From the NCBI GenBank assembly GCA_026008535.1, contig BRKX01000002.1, forward strand, positions 30,309,501-30,373,500: a stretch of 64,000 nt of DNA. The letters run 5' to 3'. The notes below the pieces were generated by a model. That model was not told the DNA's origin and did not search any database. It worked only from the letters and a program-made list of their open reading frames with translations. Position 1 is the first letter of the stretch. Each line of letters begins with the position of its first letter. This DNA comes from Perilla frutescens (lineage: Eukaryota > Streptophyta > Magnoliopsida > Lamiales > Lamiaceae). Shown here one piece after another: positions 37,141 through 48,308 of this stretch. A program made the position numbers and the translations under genes.

Positions 37141-38050
37141 AGTTGACATCTCTACACATCAGATTGCATTATTAAGTGATCAAGTAAGTAATAAAGATAA
37201 ACATGGGAACAAGCAAAGCACAATCAAGTCAAAGGCATAAAAACAAAATAGATTAAATAAACTTCATGTTGAATCATAAACAACCCTAGAATACTAGGGT
37301 TTTAATTCTCCATAATAAAATAAATAACTAAAATAATCCACAAAGTAAACATTGATATGAAAATATTAAAGTAAATAAAACTCGGAAGTCTAATTATGCC
37401 TCAAATCTTGATAAATTTTGAATTCTTCAGTTTCCTTCTTCACGTCATTTTCCTCTGTTGTTCCTCTATACTGGCAACTTTAGGGTATGATGAATTGTGT
37501 GGAATTTTCACACAAAAATCTTATTTATACTTAGTAAAATCAAGCCTAAAACTTACATAGAATCAGACTGGCCTAGACGACTCGTGATCTCGTTCGCGAC
37601 CCAGTAATTAGCAATAGGGGATGCGAGTCCACGTGGTGCTGACATGACAACTTATTCACAGGCACCTTCAATATTCACGACCGTAATCATGAATTTTCTT
37701 CTTCTGCACCCTCTCTCAATAGCGAGCTCACAGTGGACGGCCCTCTATTGATTCGTGACTTAACCCACGACCGGACTCGTGAATCCTGCTCGCGAGTCCT
37801 CCTCTGCATCTTTTCTATCCTGTTCTTGATTCAATTTCTTCAATGCGCGACCTTGGGACATCATCAACTATTTCTTGACCAAAATTACAGCATAATGATG
37901 ACAAATCCTATAAAAATCACAATACATTCCAAACTCCAAGAACGGGTGAAATCCAATTAAAATAGAATTAAAACAGAAGTAAACCAAATAAAATGCACAA
38001 TTAAATAACACAAAAATTAGTGTAAAATCCCAGTTTATCATGCTTCGCAC
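37141..38050. other. Unclassified, probably repeat-derived DNA
   Basis: This stretch has more GC than its neighbours at 37570-37860, with repeated ACGACC, CTCGCGAG and GACTCGTGA words that recall LTR-retrotransposon untranslated regions. No protein domain or paired LTR is visible, so I leave it unassigned. Confidence 0.3.
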
Positions 38051-38570
38051 CCAAATTCCTCTAATAGTGCAAGCAAAATGAGTGATTGACATCAAAATTG
38101 TCAGAGACAACCGTTTCATGGAAATTTTCTCCTTAGCTACAAATCGCAATCAAGCTCTTGAGGATGGACCTTGGCATTTCTTCCAAAGCTTATTACCTTT
38201 TCAAGAGGTAAAAGATTTTCAAATTCCATCAGAGGTATAATTTGATAATTTTAATATTTGGATACAGATGCATAACCTCCATGTGGCATGTATGCACTCA
38301 AAAGTGGTTTCAGAGATTGGATCTCATGTAGGAAAAGTTATTGAAGTTGATGTGGGTGAAGGTGGCCACTGCTTGGAGAAATATGCTTGAGTCAAAGTTT
38401 GCAATCATATTTCCAAGCCTTTGCCCTGATGTGTTAATGTGTCCCTGGGAGATTTTGATATTGACAAAATCATTATTCTTATGTATGAAAAACTTCCAGA
38501 TTTCTGCCATGGTTGTGGAAGAGTGGGGCATTTACAACCCACCTTCCGGTTCTCCTAAGACATGTAAATG
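38050..38570 (+). pseudogene. LINE ORF1-like relic (DUF4283 and zinc knuckle)
   Basis: The plus strand reads RNQALEDGPWHFFQSLLPFQ, then NIWIQMHNLHVACM, HVGKVIEVDVG, and finally KLPDFCHGCGRVGHLQ. The order GPW-x-F, WIQ-x-H-x-L, a GKVIEVD strand and a CxxCGxxGH knuckle is that of the DUF4283/zf-CCHC_4 protein encoded by plant LINEs. Several stops and at least one frame change break it. No reverse transcriptase follows in the next kilobase. Confidence 0.75.
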
Positions 38571-39640
38571 ATAAGAAGCATTGTGCCTCTAGATGAACTC
38601 AAGTTTGTTGTGTTTACTAATTCTTCATGTGCCCACAACAACCCACCAAGTCCCAACTGCCATCAGATTAACACACAGTCATGAGTCATTAATCTTTTTA
38701 GCTTTAGCAATGCCCATTACAACCAAAAAAATGATCAACTACATTAGTCATATTAAATACACTCTGTTCCAGCATAGGAACAAACTTGGCAAAAAAGCAT
38801 TCATATAGTAATATGCCCACAAGACCTCATGAGTTTTAAGTGTGTGTTAAATCTTCATCTTTGTTTAAACCTGAAATGGAAATCTAGCTACGCATAATAT
38901 AAATAACTGAAAATGCAGTATTTAAAGACATGATAAATGAAAATATCTTACTGGAATTAAACAAAAAGGTGTCCAACACCAACGTTGAACAAAAATAATA
39001 TTAAAGTAATATCTTACTTCATGCGGGCATAAGGCCCGAAATTATTCATGGGTTCAAAGCAACTTAAATGCTAGAAACGAAAGTGCAGAAGTGAAGTGTA
39101 GAAAATAGATGTTCAATTGTATGTTTTCCAACAATTGAACTAGCATTTAAAGGTGTATAAAGATCAAATAATATCCCCACAATCGGGAGTCTTCAACAAT
39201 CTGTCGGATTTCTCGTGCCCGCATCAGCCTTGGTGGATAAGGCTTATTTTCAAGTTGGTTGAACTAAATTCGAGATTTCAGGGATCTTGACTTATCTCCT
39301 CATGGCCAGCTTCAACTAGGATCGTATCTTTGGTGATCCTAATCCATCCAAACTACCTTCTGAAATTCATGCTTGTGTTATCAATGTTGTCTTTTGAATC
39401 TGTATGAGTATTGTGGGCTCGACAATTACTATTTAGCTTTAATTGGTCTCATTTGCAATTGTCACAACACCTTTCAATTTGATAGACCTTGTTTCAGGAA
39501 GTTTCCTGAATGCTCATATAATCCCGTTTTAGAGCTAAAATGCCCATTTCGCCAAATTCATTTATTTGACTATCCCTTCCTTATATTTGGTTCTTTTCTG
39601 ACTCAAATAGAAATAAAAATGATATTTATACTATCAAAAT
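38571..39640. other. Unassigned intergenic DNA
   Basis: No domain is visible in any frame. The open frame at 39373-39642 is Cys/Phe/Leu-rich without a recognised family and looks fortuitous. Confidence 0.35.
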
Positions 39641-40330
39641 GACTCAAAAATATAGAATAAAATGAGTATTGGACGATTTGGCACCCTTGTCCAAGTTGGC
39701 TCATGCGGTTGTACAACAAAGATACGTTTGATGGTCTAACAAGAAGATCTATAGCCAGTTGTTGACTTAGATTGGAACCGACGTCAGATAAGAGAGAGCG
39801 CTCCAGAAGAAAAAGAGTGTTGGCATACGTAGAATTGATTTTACACTTTTAAATGTTTAGTTATGTGTTGTTGAGATGATTGGATATGTTTGCTAAAATG
39901 ATTTATCAAATACTTTATGAATTCTTAAACCCACTGAGTACATCATTGCTCACATCCAATTTTTTTTAAAATATTTTCAGGTTGAAGATATTGGTAGTAG
40001 TGGTACAGTGGCTGTAGTGGGTTGGCTAGGTTTCCTTTGTATCTTTGTGATGTTGTTCTACATTTATGGTTTTTTGTTTTAATATTCAAACATGTACTAT
40101 GTTTCCGTACTAACTCTAAATATCCAACCCCATATCATGTCGCATGTTATGATTTTTGTTGGGCTTTGAACAGTAAACTCATACCTTTTTGCTAGGATGA
40201 AGCCATGTTGTTCATACTTGAAATAAATGCATGTTGTGATCAGATGTACTATCTTGTTATTTGTCTGGATCCTATTTATCTTTGTGATTGTATTTTGAGC
40301 CAATCACCCTTCTTATAATACATTTAAAAA
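39640..40330 (+). mobile_element. Partial LTR-like sequence
   Basis: At 39929 the plus strand has TTAAACCCACTGAGTACATC, followed about 50 bases later by TTTTCAGGTTGAAGATATTG. The same pair of signals (ATAAACCCACTGAGTG, then TTTTTCAGGTAC) occurs in the solo LTR at 42647-44360 on the minus strand. This cassette is frequent in plant gypsy-type LTRs. Clear TG and CA termini were not found here, so it is a fragment with uncertain limits. Confidence 0.4.
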
Positions 40331-40445
40331 TGTGGATTTGCTCCAGTTACAGAGGTTATGTTGTCCAAATTTTTGGAAGGCATAACCTATTATTCATATG
40401 TATCTAATTAAGATCTCTTATTTAGCAAGCTTAATTAGTAGTAAC

Positions 40446-42297
40446 CAAGGATGAAAATATCGCTATTGCAACATATATCGCAACTTCAATTTTACGGATA
40501 TATCGACGGATATATCGATATCGCATATCGATATCGCAGAAAATTGAAAAAAATGACGGAAATCATATTAAAATCTTGGAAATTTAGCATGAAATTTTAG
40601 GAACTATTATGACATATTATTATGCACATATTCCATTAATTTTTTTGATAGAATTGTATTTTGAAAGCAAATATATGAATAATACATTATATAAATACCA
40701 CCTGAGACAATACATTTGACAAAATAATACATAATACAACATAAAATGACTAAATAAACATTATAAAGTACAATTAATACCAAAATGAGGATCTATGAGG
40801 TTCAAATATAGTAGATGGAATGTCATCTTGTTCTAAACAATATTGGTACCAACTTATCACGTTTGAGTAATTATGGATATAATTATGCACATGCGCTTGA
40901 TATGTTTCTTGATTTATTCCAACAGCTTCACCATGAATTGAATAATGTCCATTGACCCAATTATTTTGTTGATACACATTTTGAGTAGTCCAATCAATTT
41001 GTGAACTCCCATATGTGTAAGAAGCATATGAATCTTGGGACATATCACTATGATCAGTGCTACCTATATTCGTAGAATCAAGATTGGCAGAAAGTTCTTC
41101 AATATCAGTCCGTGGACTTTCTTCTTGAGTCCATGCATGTCTCCTTATGTATTCCTTTCCTATTACACCTATTCCAGAACCTCTATCTCTATTTCCGTGG
41201 TCCATATCTTGTGTTGCATGAGTGAAGTTGGCCTCACAACTGAATGGACTCAATAACGTATGGCTTAAACCATAATCGTCTTGATTTTTCCCACCATTTC
41301 CACCACCATCATCATTTCTACCACTTCCATCATTTTCTCCATCACTATTTCCCCCATCCGCTGTTGAGCTATCTATTTTTGAATCACGAAAAGTATTACC
41401 CACTTCTTTTTGTAATACTTGATTCACATTAATGCCATAATCACGAATCATAGCAGCTATTTTTGGATCAGAATTTCCCTCATTATCATCTAAGTGTGCA
41501 GGGCGAATCCATTGAAAAAGTGGATTTCCTTTTTCATCATTTTCATCATCTGTTATATCTACCAGATCTAGATATTCTTGCTCTGCAACCTTATAATTTG
41601 TTGCAAAACGTGTAGCTCCTGGGCGTACAATATCTCCTCGACACATCTCCCGCATGAGTGCAAGTAGCCAACCATGGTTATAAATGTAATTGGTTAATTG
41701 TCTAGCCTTTGCAATTACCTCTGCAACAGTCTCTTTTTTTCTAATATCTTCAAATATTAAGTCGATACAGTGAGCAGCACATTGTGTCCAATACAGATCA
41801 TACTTACTCATGAGTTTTTTTCATGCTTTCAAAAAAGCGGAACCATTATCAGTAACAATCTGTACAACATTCTTAGAACCAACCTCCAGCACCACATACT
41901 TTAGCAAACCATATATATACTTATGATCCTTGATTATATTGGATGAATCTCACTATTCTTTCTAAGACATCCGTTGATTTCCTGATCTTCTTTCTCTTAT
42001 ATTTTTTTTGCAAAGTGAAATGTCTTTATAAAGCAAAGAATATTGGAACTCAAATAATTACACTGAAGACCTAAAAAAGATCACAAAAATATATAGTATT
42101 AAATAAAAATCAAAATATATTATAGAAATATTAAAAAAATCGCGATATATTGCGATATCTTGCGATATTTTGCGATATCTTGCGATATATTGCGATATAT
42201 TGCGATTTCTCGTCGATACTCGGGAAAAAAGATATTCTCCTCAATATCCGTATCGCAATGTCAATATCCGCGATATTTCGCGATATTTTCATCCTTG
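40446..42297 (-). mobile_element. hAT element with 8-bp target duplication
   Basis: The element begins CAAGGATGAAAATATCGC and ends with the exact reverse complement. GTAGTAAC flanks it on both sides (40438-40445 and 42298-42305), the 8-bp duplication diagnostic of hAT. Both subterminal regions are packed with ATATCG and CGATAT words, as expected for transposase binding. Inside is a broken transposase on the minus strand. The 1852-bp length is shorter than autonomous members. The perfect duplication points to a fairly recent insertion. Confidence 0.95.
40774..41940 (-). pseudogene. Deleted hAT transposase (DUF659 type)
   Basis: Upstream on the minus strand, about 41900-41825 reads SKNVVQIVTDNGSAFLKA, then an in-frame TGA, then KKLMSKYDLYWTQCAAHCIDLIFEDI from 41818 on. 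This is the DUF659 core of plant hAT transposases (VQIVTDNxxxF, then W-x-x-CAAHCIDL). VRPGATRFATN follows, where the family normally continues for several hundred residues to the dimerisation domain. Here it jumps to EYLDLVDITDDEN and a Ser/Asn/Gly/Asp-rich tail, so a large internal part is missing. The 345-codon frame from 41811 is therefore a remnant, not a gene start. The N-terminal BED finger is also absent. Confidence 0.85.
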
Positions 42298-42646
42298 GTA
42301 GTAACAATCCCTTCCTCCAGTTTGACACCAGTCTCTTAATCCTTGTTCTCCTGAGATTGGGGTGTACATAAACTAGTATTATCAAATATCAATTGAAATA
42401 TCATATAATGTCAAATTAGCATAGACAAATAGATTATAACATTGCCATATATTAATTCCATCACTATAAACTCTAATAAATATTAAAATTATCAAATTCA
42501 CAATTACACTAAACTAGCATTATCAAACACAATTAAAGCATCATGTAATGTAAAAAAATTGACATTAATGTTGCATACTTTAGAAATTCAAAATAAAACC
42601 TAATAAATTTTAATGGATCCAAAACTAAAAAACAATGTTTATTGAC

Positions 42647-43784
42647 TGTAACGCCCCAATTCATGAAATCTGAGGCGCTACACAAGATTAAATAAAATTT
42701 CTAATTTCATAAACATTTTACCTTTAAAAAGATAAGATATTTTTGGTAATTTCTTTAAAAATAAAATCCACCAATTACCGTTTTAGAAGACTTTTCAAAT
42801 AATAAATCACAAATATATTTCAGAAACGACTCATCAATCAATTTCACAATTGACTAGTCAATATTAAAAGTCTAACATTTGAACGAGTCTGAAATAAGGT
42901 GGGACACGTAAGTTTTAATATTCTGAAATATTTATATCATTCAGTGGAAGCATAATATGACAAAATATTGACCGAAGTCAATATTCATAATTCAATTTTA
43001 GTCAAAAATTGATAGAACCCATATGTCCACGTCAGCTGCCTGCATCACCTTGTACCTGAAAAACATTTTAGAAAACGTGGGCTAAGTGTCAGAAAACACT
43101 CAGTGGGTTTATCGTGTTCGTCCAAACACATGCAATGATTTTTCATATCAAAATCCAATAATACAATAATCCAATATGTATAAACATGTCCATGCGCTTA
43201 AGAATATTTATTCAAAAGCCAATAAATCAATAACCATTCAAATACACATGCGCTTAAGAATAATTATTCAAAAGCGAGCAATTCAGTATCAATTCTCATA
43301 TCAATGCGCTTAAGAATATATTTATTCAAAAGCGAACAATTCAACCAAAACCAATGCGCTCAAAAGACCATGCGTGGATACAGACCCTATGTGATCACAT
43401 AACTATCTATCAATATAATTGACCATGCCAGAATTCATCATACAGGTCAAATCATATCCACGATGAGCGAAAACAGTCGTAAATCATTTATGGACGAAAG
43501 CATTTTTAAAAACATAAGTTTTAGTTAGCAAAACCCACCTTATAGCTAAAATAGCTGAAGCTTTACACTTGTCCTGTAGATCCTAATTAAGCGTGAGATT
43601 TCAAGTTCGGGCTTTGAGCAAATCCTACGGTCGGATTGGTCGAAAATCACGTCGCAAGAAGGCAACAGCGCTTGGCAGCAAAGCAACAACTCTCGACTGC
43701 TCTTGCTTTCATTTTCCAATATTCTGAGCATCTAATCAAATGGCTTCTTGCATAAAAATAGTCTAGCTTATAAGAGGAACAAGA

Positions 43785-43820
<36 letters not shown>

Positions 43821-44360
43821 TGAATTTTGAATGAGATTTGTGAGTTCAAAATGGAGGAGAATTCGAGTCGCCGACGGAGATGACGAGAGGAAAGAAAAGC
43901 AATTAATTGTGATGTGCTTTTCTTCCATTTCTTCTAATCAAACAGTTGTACCAGTTAAATGACATGTGTGTGTGCTACGTGTATCTCATGCAAGTAAGCT
44001 AGGTGGCTATTGTGGTTTTGAGCTAAAATGGACTTGGATTTGGGTTGTAATATTAAACTTGACATGAAATAAATTGGGTTCAAAATATTTAAATGAAATA
44101 AATTACATCGAGTCCTCAAATAATATCTTATTTTAATGTTCTTGGTGTCTTTAAATTCGTATCAACACGAACTCTGCCTTGGTGAGATCAACGTGTTGAT
44201 TTCATGCTCACTTTAAGACGAAAATAATTTTTAAGCAAAAAATGTTGTTGAGCTTTAAAACCCATTTATTTGGGCCCTTATCACTTGTATTCAATTGGGC
44301 TATATCTTGATTGACTTAATTAACTTACTTAAGCCCAATTCAAGGTTTTGGGATATTACA
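42647..44360 (-). mobile_element. Solo LTR, 1714 bp, with 5-bp target duplication
   Basis: The element starts TGTAACGCCCCAATT and ends GGGATATTACA, so both ends carry TG...CA with an imperfect inverted repeat. TTGAC flanks it on both sides (42642-42646 and 44361-44365). There is no internal gag-pol and no second LTR. The minus orientation is preferred because TGTAATATCCC is a frequent LTR start in plant gypsy elements and the CCCACTGAGTG/TTTTTCAGGT cassette reads on that strand. Such solo LTRs arise by recombination between two LTRs. A 55-bp tandem repeat and a TA run lie inside. Confidence 0.9.
43185..43375. repeat. Tandem repeat of about 60 bp inside the solo LTR
   Basis: Three to four copies of a unit beginning ATGCGCTTAAGAATATTTAT and continuing TCAAAAGC start near 43193, 43250, 43307 and 43353. 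The last is truncated. Confidence 0.8.
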
Positions 44361-44727
44361 TTGACGCACCTTAAAATGAATGTGATGCTTGTTGTATTTT
44401 TGTAGTGTTTAGAAGAACACTAAAAAAAACGCCCCTCATAATACCAAAATTAATTGACATTGAATTCTCTTCAATGACGTTCTTTCTATATAACACATAC
44501 ACAAGTTTACGAAATTATCCTTAAGTGCACTCACACATTAAAAATTAGCATGCTAATTACTAACTCCCATAATACAATCCATTGATCTCACATATTAATG
44601 GCTTAGATTAATTCATAATTATTTACGCGCTTGGTCCTACGGCCACAAATGTAGTTCACTTCCCATTTTACACACTTATTAAGAAAATTTATTTAATATT
44701 ATTGTAAATATAAAATTACATAAAAGT

Positions 44728-45079
44728 CACTAAAAAAATAGTCTTTAGAGACAAAATAATTAGCGACGACAAATGTCATCACTAATACTAAGTTTTTAGT
44801 AACGACATGTCGTTTCTAATCATCACATGTCATCTCTAATAAAATTTTTGTGATGACATTGTCGTCACTTAAAAATATTTTTTGCGACGACATGTCCCTA
44901 AAAGTTCGTCCCAAATAAGTTAAAAATTATTTTAAGTGACAACATTGTCGTCACAAAAAATATCATTAGAAATGACATGTAATTATTAGAGACAACATGT
45001 TGTTACTTAAGTCTATTATTAGTAACGACATTTGTCATCGCAAATAATATTGTCGCTAAAGACCATTTTTTTGATAGTG
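44728..45079. mobile_element. CACTA-type MITE with 3-bp target duplication
   Basis: The left end CACTAAAAAAATAGTCTTTA and the right end, in reverse complement CACTATCAAAAAAATGGTCT and on, are matching inverted termini. AGT flanks both sides (44725-44727 and 45080-45082), the 3-bp duplication of CACTA elements. The interior holds many ACGACA and TGTCGTC words in both orientations, like CACTA subterminal binding repeats. Length is 352 bp and it is non-coding. Confidence 0.9.
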
Positions 45080-45318
45080 AGTTGCCACCTATACTCTTAT
45101 TTATTCATTCACAATCAAATGATTGTTAATTAATTTCAAAATACATTAAACAGTGGTATATATTTAGAAAATACAAATTTAATACATCTATATTAAGAAA
45201 AGTGGGTTATACTTTACTATTGATAAAAAATGAATAAATGAATACAATTATGAGACGGTGCAATTAGAAATTAAAGGAAGAGTGGGGACCAATAATTAGT
45301 TATATATATGGTAATTAA

Positions 45319-45834
45319 TTAATCCCAAATGGAATAATAGTTATAATCCCACTGATCAACAACTAGTTCCATGTGATGATGATCATTATAAGCAAGCTGA
45401 TGTTCTTCATCTATTCCTGCCACTTCCATCCACATTTTAGGCGACTCGACGAGTGGCATTTCATTTATAGCTTCGATTTGGCTCGCCGTTAGCCCTACCC
45501 TTACCGGCGGCATTCTATCCTCCGCCGCCTCTCTCCGCCGTATGATCATGATCTGCATGGCCGCCTCCTGTGCCGCCGCTTGAACGTCCACCGCATTGTT
45601 GCTCGCCGGTTTAGGAAGAACTCCTACTAGTTCGGGGAAGTTGAGGCGTGCACTCGGACCTTTCAGTTGAAACGCCGCCGCGTCGTAGGCCGCCGCCGCC
45701 ATCTCCGCCTTCTCGTAGCTGCCCAGCCAAATTCGGTTTTTCTTGCCGGGTTCGCGGATTTCCGACACCCATTTTCCCCATTTTCTTTTTCTGATTCCAA
45801 TGAATTTCTGACTTGGTTCTAATTGATCTTCCAT
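45319..45834 (-). CDS. AP2/ERF transcription factor, DREB-type residues
   Basis: A single-exon gene encodes 171 aa starting at the ATG at 45834. One AP2 domain spans about residues 10-67, with GIRKRKWGKWVSEIREPGK, IWLGSYEKAEMAAAAYD, AAF-x-LKG and LNFP. Valine and glutamate stand at the two positions that mark the DREB side of the family (V23 and E28 here, positions 14 and 19 of the domain). Together with the RKRKWGKW start this fits the small intronless group II proteins such as ERF020-022, though I cannot fix the exact orthologue. The rest is Ala-rich, then acidic and His/Tyr-rich (ending in WDYNYYSIWD), a plausible activation region. There is no EAR repression motif of the LxLxL or DLNxxP type. 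Confidence 0.93.
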   Translation of the reverse strand: MEDQLEPSQKFIGIRKRKWGKWVSEIREPGKKNRIWLGSYEKAEMAAAAYDAAAFQLKGPSARLNFPELVGVLPKPASNNAVDVQAAAQEAAMQIMIIRRREAAEDRMPPVRVGLTASQIEAINEMPLVESPKMWMEVAGIDEEHQLAYNDHHHMELVVDQWDYNYYSIWD

Positions 45835-46160
45835 TTCGAATTCTCACTAATTAATTAGTTTGTTCCAAAGTGTAATGTAAGTGCGTGAATCTGAAGGAGA
45901 ACTTAACGATCGACGAGATTAATTGAATGGTGTATATATAATATATACATATACATGTGTGTGTGTGTGTGTGAGCAGCTAGCTAAAGGAGATCGATCGA
46001 AGACTAGTATAGTAGTGTGAGTGAGATGGGTGAAATTGTTGTGGAGCGAATCCAAGTGAGGTTCCACGTAGTTGCATGAAAGTGGATTCAAGTTGTATTA
46101 CAGAATGCATCTTATAAATTAATTAATTCCAATATTTTCTAGACCGCCAATGAGTGTTTT

Positions 46161-46300
46161 CCACGTGTCGTTGATTTGATCAAGATATTGAATTTCATGC
46201 ACCTCATTTACATACATATATTAATAAACGTACGTTAAGTCATTAGTGTGTACACATCAATTAATATTCAAATTCAAATATTAATTAAATATGGCACGTG
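46161..46300 (-). promoter_or_regulatory. Two G-box/ABRE-like sites upstream of the ERF gene
   Basis: CACGTG occurs at 46162-46167 (in CCACGTGTCG) and at 46295-46300 (in GGCACGTGGA), about 330 and 460 bases upstream of the ERF start. Both have the ACGTGTC or ACGTGG context of ABA-response elements. Function is inferred from the motif only. Confidence 0.4.
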
Positions 46301-46389
46301 GACTATTGGCCATATATACAAACACAACTTCGAGTATGAATTTGATTTAAATTAAGAATTAATTAATTTCTTACACAACTTCGTATATA

Positions 46390-47600
46390 TAGATCCAAAT
46401 TAAATGTTATCGCATCATAATTATATAATATTCTCCCATATATTAATTAATTTATGGGGACGGACACGAATTTCATGCAAGAATGTTATAATTATCAATT
46501 AGGCCCCCGCAACCACCGTGACCATGGTTATATATATGATAAATCAATACACTCAGCGATCACGTACCCACGCAACACATGCTATATGTATAATAAAAAA
46601 AAATCGTTTTTTTTTAAAAGAAAGGTATTATTATTCGATAACACGATCTTAATTATGACTCTTAACATTACCCCAGTCACTTCAGGTTGATCCAGCTGCT
46701 GGTTCGGTAACCAAGAACACACGATCTTACGATCAAGTAACTAGCTAGGAACGTAATATTACTTATAACATTTTTTTTACTTAATTGCTCCATTGACATA
46801 TGGCATTAACCCATTCTAGCTCCTATTGGCACGACACATGCACTTAGCGATGGAGTATACACTGATACGAGGAGTTTGAGACTAAAGATTTTGAGTTCAA
46901 ACCCTAATAATATTTACTCGATCATGTCACCCAGGTTGGTCCAAAGGGATGTTTTGGTGGTCCATCGCCCATGATCCCCAAATTAGGATCCCCCCAAAAA
47001 AAAAAGAAAATCATTATACTTAGATTTAAAAAAAAAATCCTCTATGCCGACTCAAATCACTCCAGATCTCTTGTACGCCTCCCTCCCTTTTCTCTGCAAC
47101 TCTCCCTCCCTCCTTAATTCTCTATCATCTGGTATATGGTGTATTGAAGATTTGAAGTACCCAAACTAAATAAAAAATAGAAAAACAGCCCAGCAAAAGA
47201 AAATTAAAAAAAGTTGGGTTTTGGGGCTAAAAGCTAGAATTTCAGACAGGAGAATCAAATTATGGAGATGGTATTGTCGTAGCTGCTACAACCAGATTTA
47301 TTTTTTATTTTTTATTTTCCCCTAATTGAGAATTTAACATCAATTAATTTATATGCAATTTTTTGTTCTTGTTATTAAAATATTAATTGAATTTTTAATT
47401 GCAGTTTAGAGTTTAGCTATAGCAATAGCATATTGGAGCTTACAGTTAAGCTCCGAGCAGTGGCATGATGATTGGATTTGGAATTTGGACGAATCGACAA
47501 TGAGTTTTAATTTATTTCTTTTAAGTTTCAATGTTTAAATTTTGTGCTTGTGTTTGTTCGATTTAATTCCAAACTTGAATTTGTAAAACATTGAAACATT
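46390..47600. other. Intergenic DNA with a tRNA-like SINE trace
   Basis: At about 46845-46995 the plus strand has a weak Pol III-like layout: CGATGGAGTATACACTG, then TTTTGAGTTCAAACCC (B box-like), and an A-rich end (AAAAAAAAAAGAAAA). It resembles the better SINE at 48188, but no target duplication is visible. The remainder holds no recognised gene. Confidence 0.35.
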
Positions 47601-47618
47601 AAAAGAAAAAGTGATGAA

Positions 47619-47830
47619 ATGATTAAAGCTCAAAGAGGATCTCTTGGTGAATTTTTTAAATCTAGTTCTTCGACCGAAGACATTATTATAGTAGAGAATG
47701 AAAATGATCATTTGAATGAAAGTGTTGCTTTAAACGAGCTTGATGATTTAATTGGACACTTTGGAAGAATTAGTATGATGAGGACAATATATAGTAGAAG
47801 GAATATTAAGATGCTCGTGATAAAAAATAA
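47619..47830 (+). pseudogene. hAT (TTF/ZMYM1-type) transposase N-terminal relic
   Basis: The plus strand reads MIKAQRGSLGEFFKSS followed by an acidic stretch. This resembles the start of plant TTF-domain hAT transposases (the QRGxLxxF motif). The frame drifts into lysine/isoleucine-rich noise after about 50 codons. Near 48630-48665 a GGGCCC-rich stretch (TAGGGCCCATCTAGGGCCCC) may belong to the same element. This is a weak match and clearly not a working gene. Confidence 0.4.
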
Positions 47831-48187
47831 AAGGATAATTCTATTCATAGTCTTCATTTTACTCTTTATAACCCCTAAAATAATTAACATATAATTATTA
47901 CTTTTATTAGATATTTATATCCTCATAACCCTAATATTTAAAACTCTACTAAAAGAAAATAAAATCATAATCTATAGCCCAACCTCTTATCATAATTTGA
48001 ACCACAATACTACAAAACAAAATGATTGACCGACAAGCAAGCACTTCCATTGAATTGGATGTATTCTTTCCCTTCATATTCGTGTGCTCGAATTCTTCCA
48101 CTGTACGAATTGACAATAAATGATTGGAAAAAATCCACCACTACTACTCGTAATTAAGGTTATGAATAATACATTCTCATTCGCAAG

Positions 48188-48295
48188 GTCCTGGTGGGGA
48201 TGGCCTAGTGGTGGAGTAAGATTGTTTGGAGATCAAAGATTACGAGTTCAAATCTACTCAATACCACAAATCGGGTGTGTGAATAAAAAAAACAA
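48188..48295 (+). mobile_element. Short tRNA-derived SINE with 13-bp target duplication
   Basis: TCTCATTCGCAAG flanks the element on both sides (48175-48187 and 48296-48308). Inside, TGGCCTAGTGGTGGAG fits a Pol III A box and GAGTTCAAATC a B box about 45 bases later; the 3' end is A-rich (AATAAAAAAAACAA). At 108 bp it is much shorter than the related copy at 58441-58727. The perfect duplication marks a recent retroposition. Confidence 0.9.
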
Positions 48296-48308
48296 TCTCA
48301 TTCGCAAG

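Noticed and set aside
40774..41811. 345-aa minus-strand open frame as an independent gene
   Set aside because: It starts inside the conserved hAT DUF659 core, with the missing upstream half present but interrupted by a stop, and it lies wholly within a hAT element.
45611..45847. Second minus-strand open frame overlapping the ERF gene
   Set aside because: It is an out-of-frame shadow of the AP2 coding sequence.
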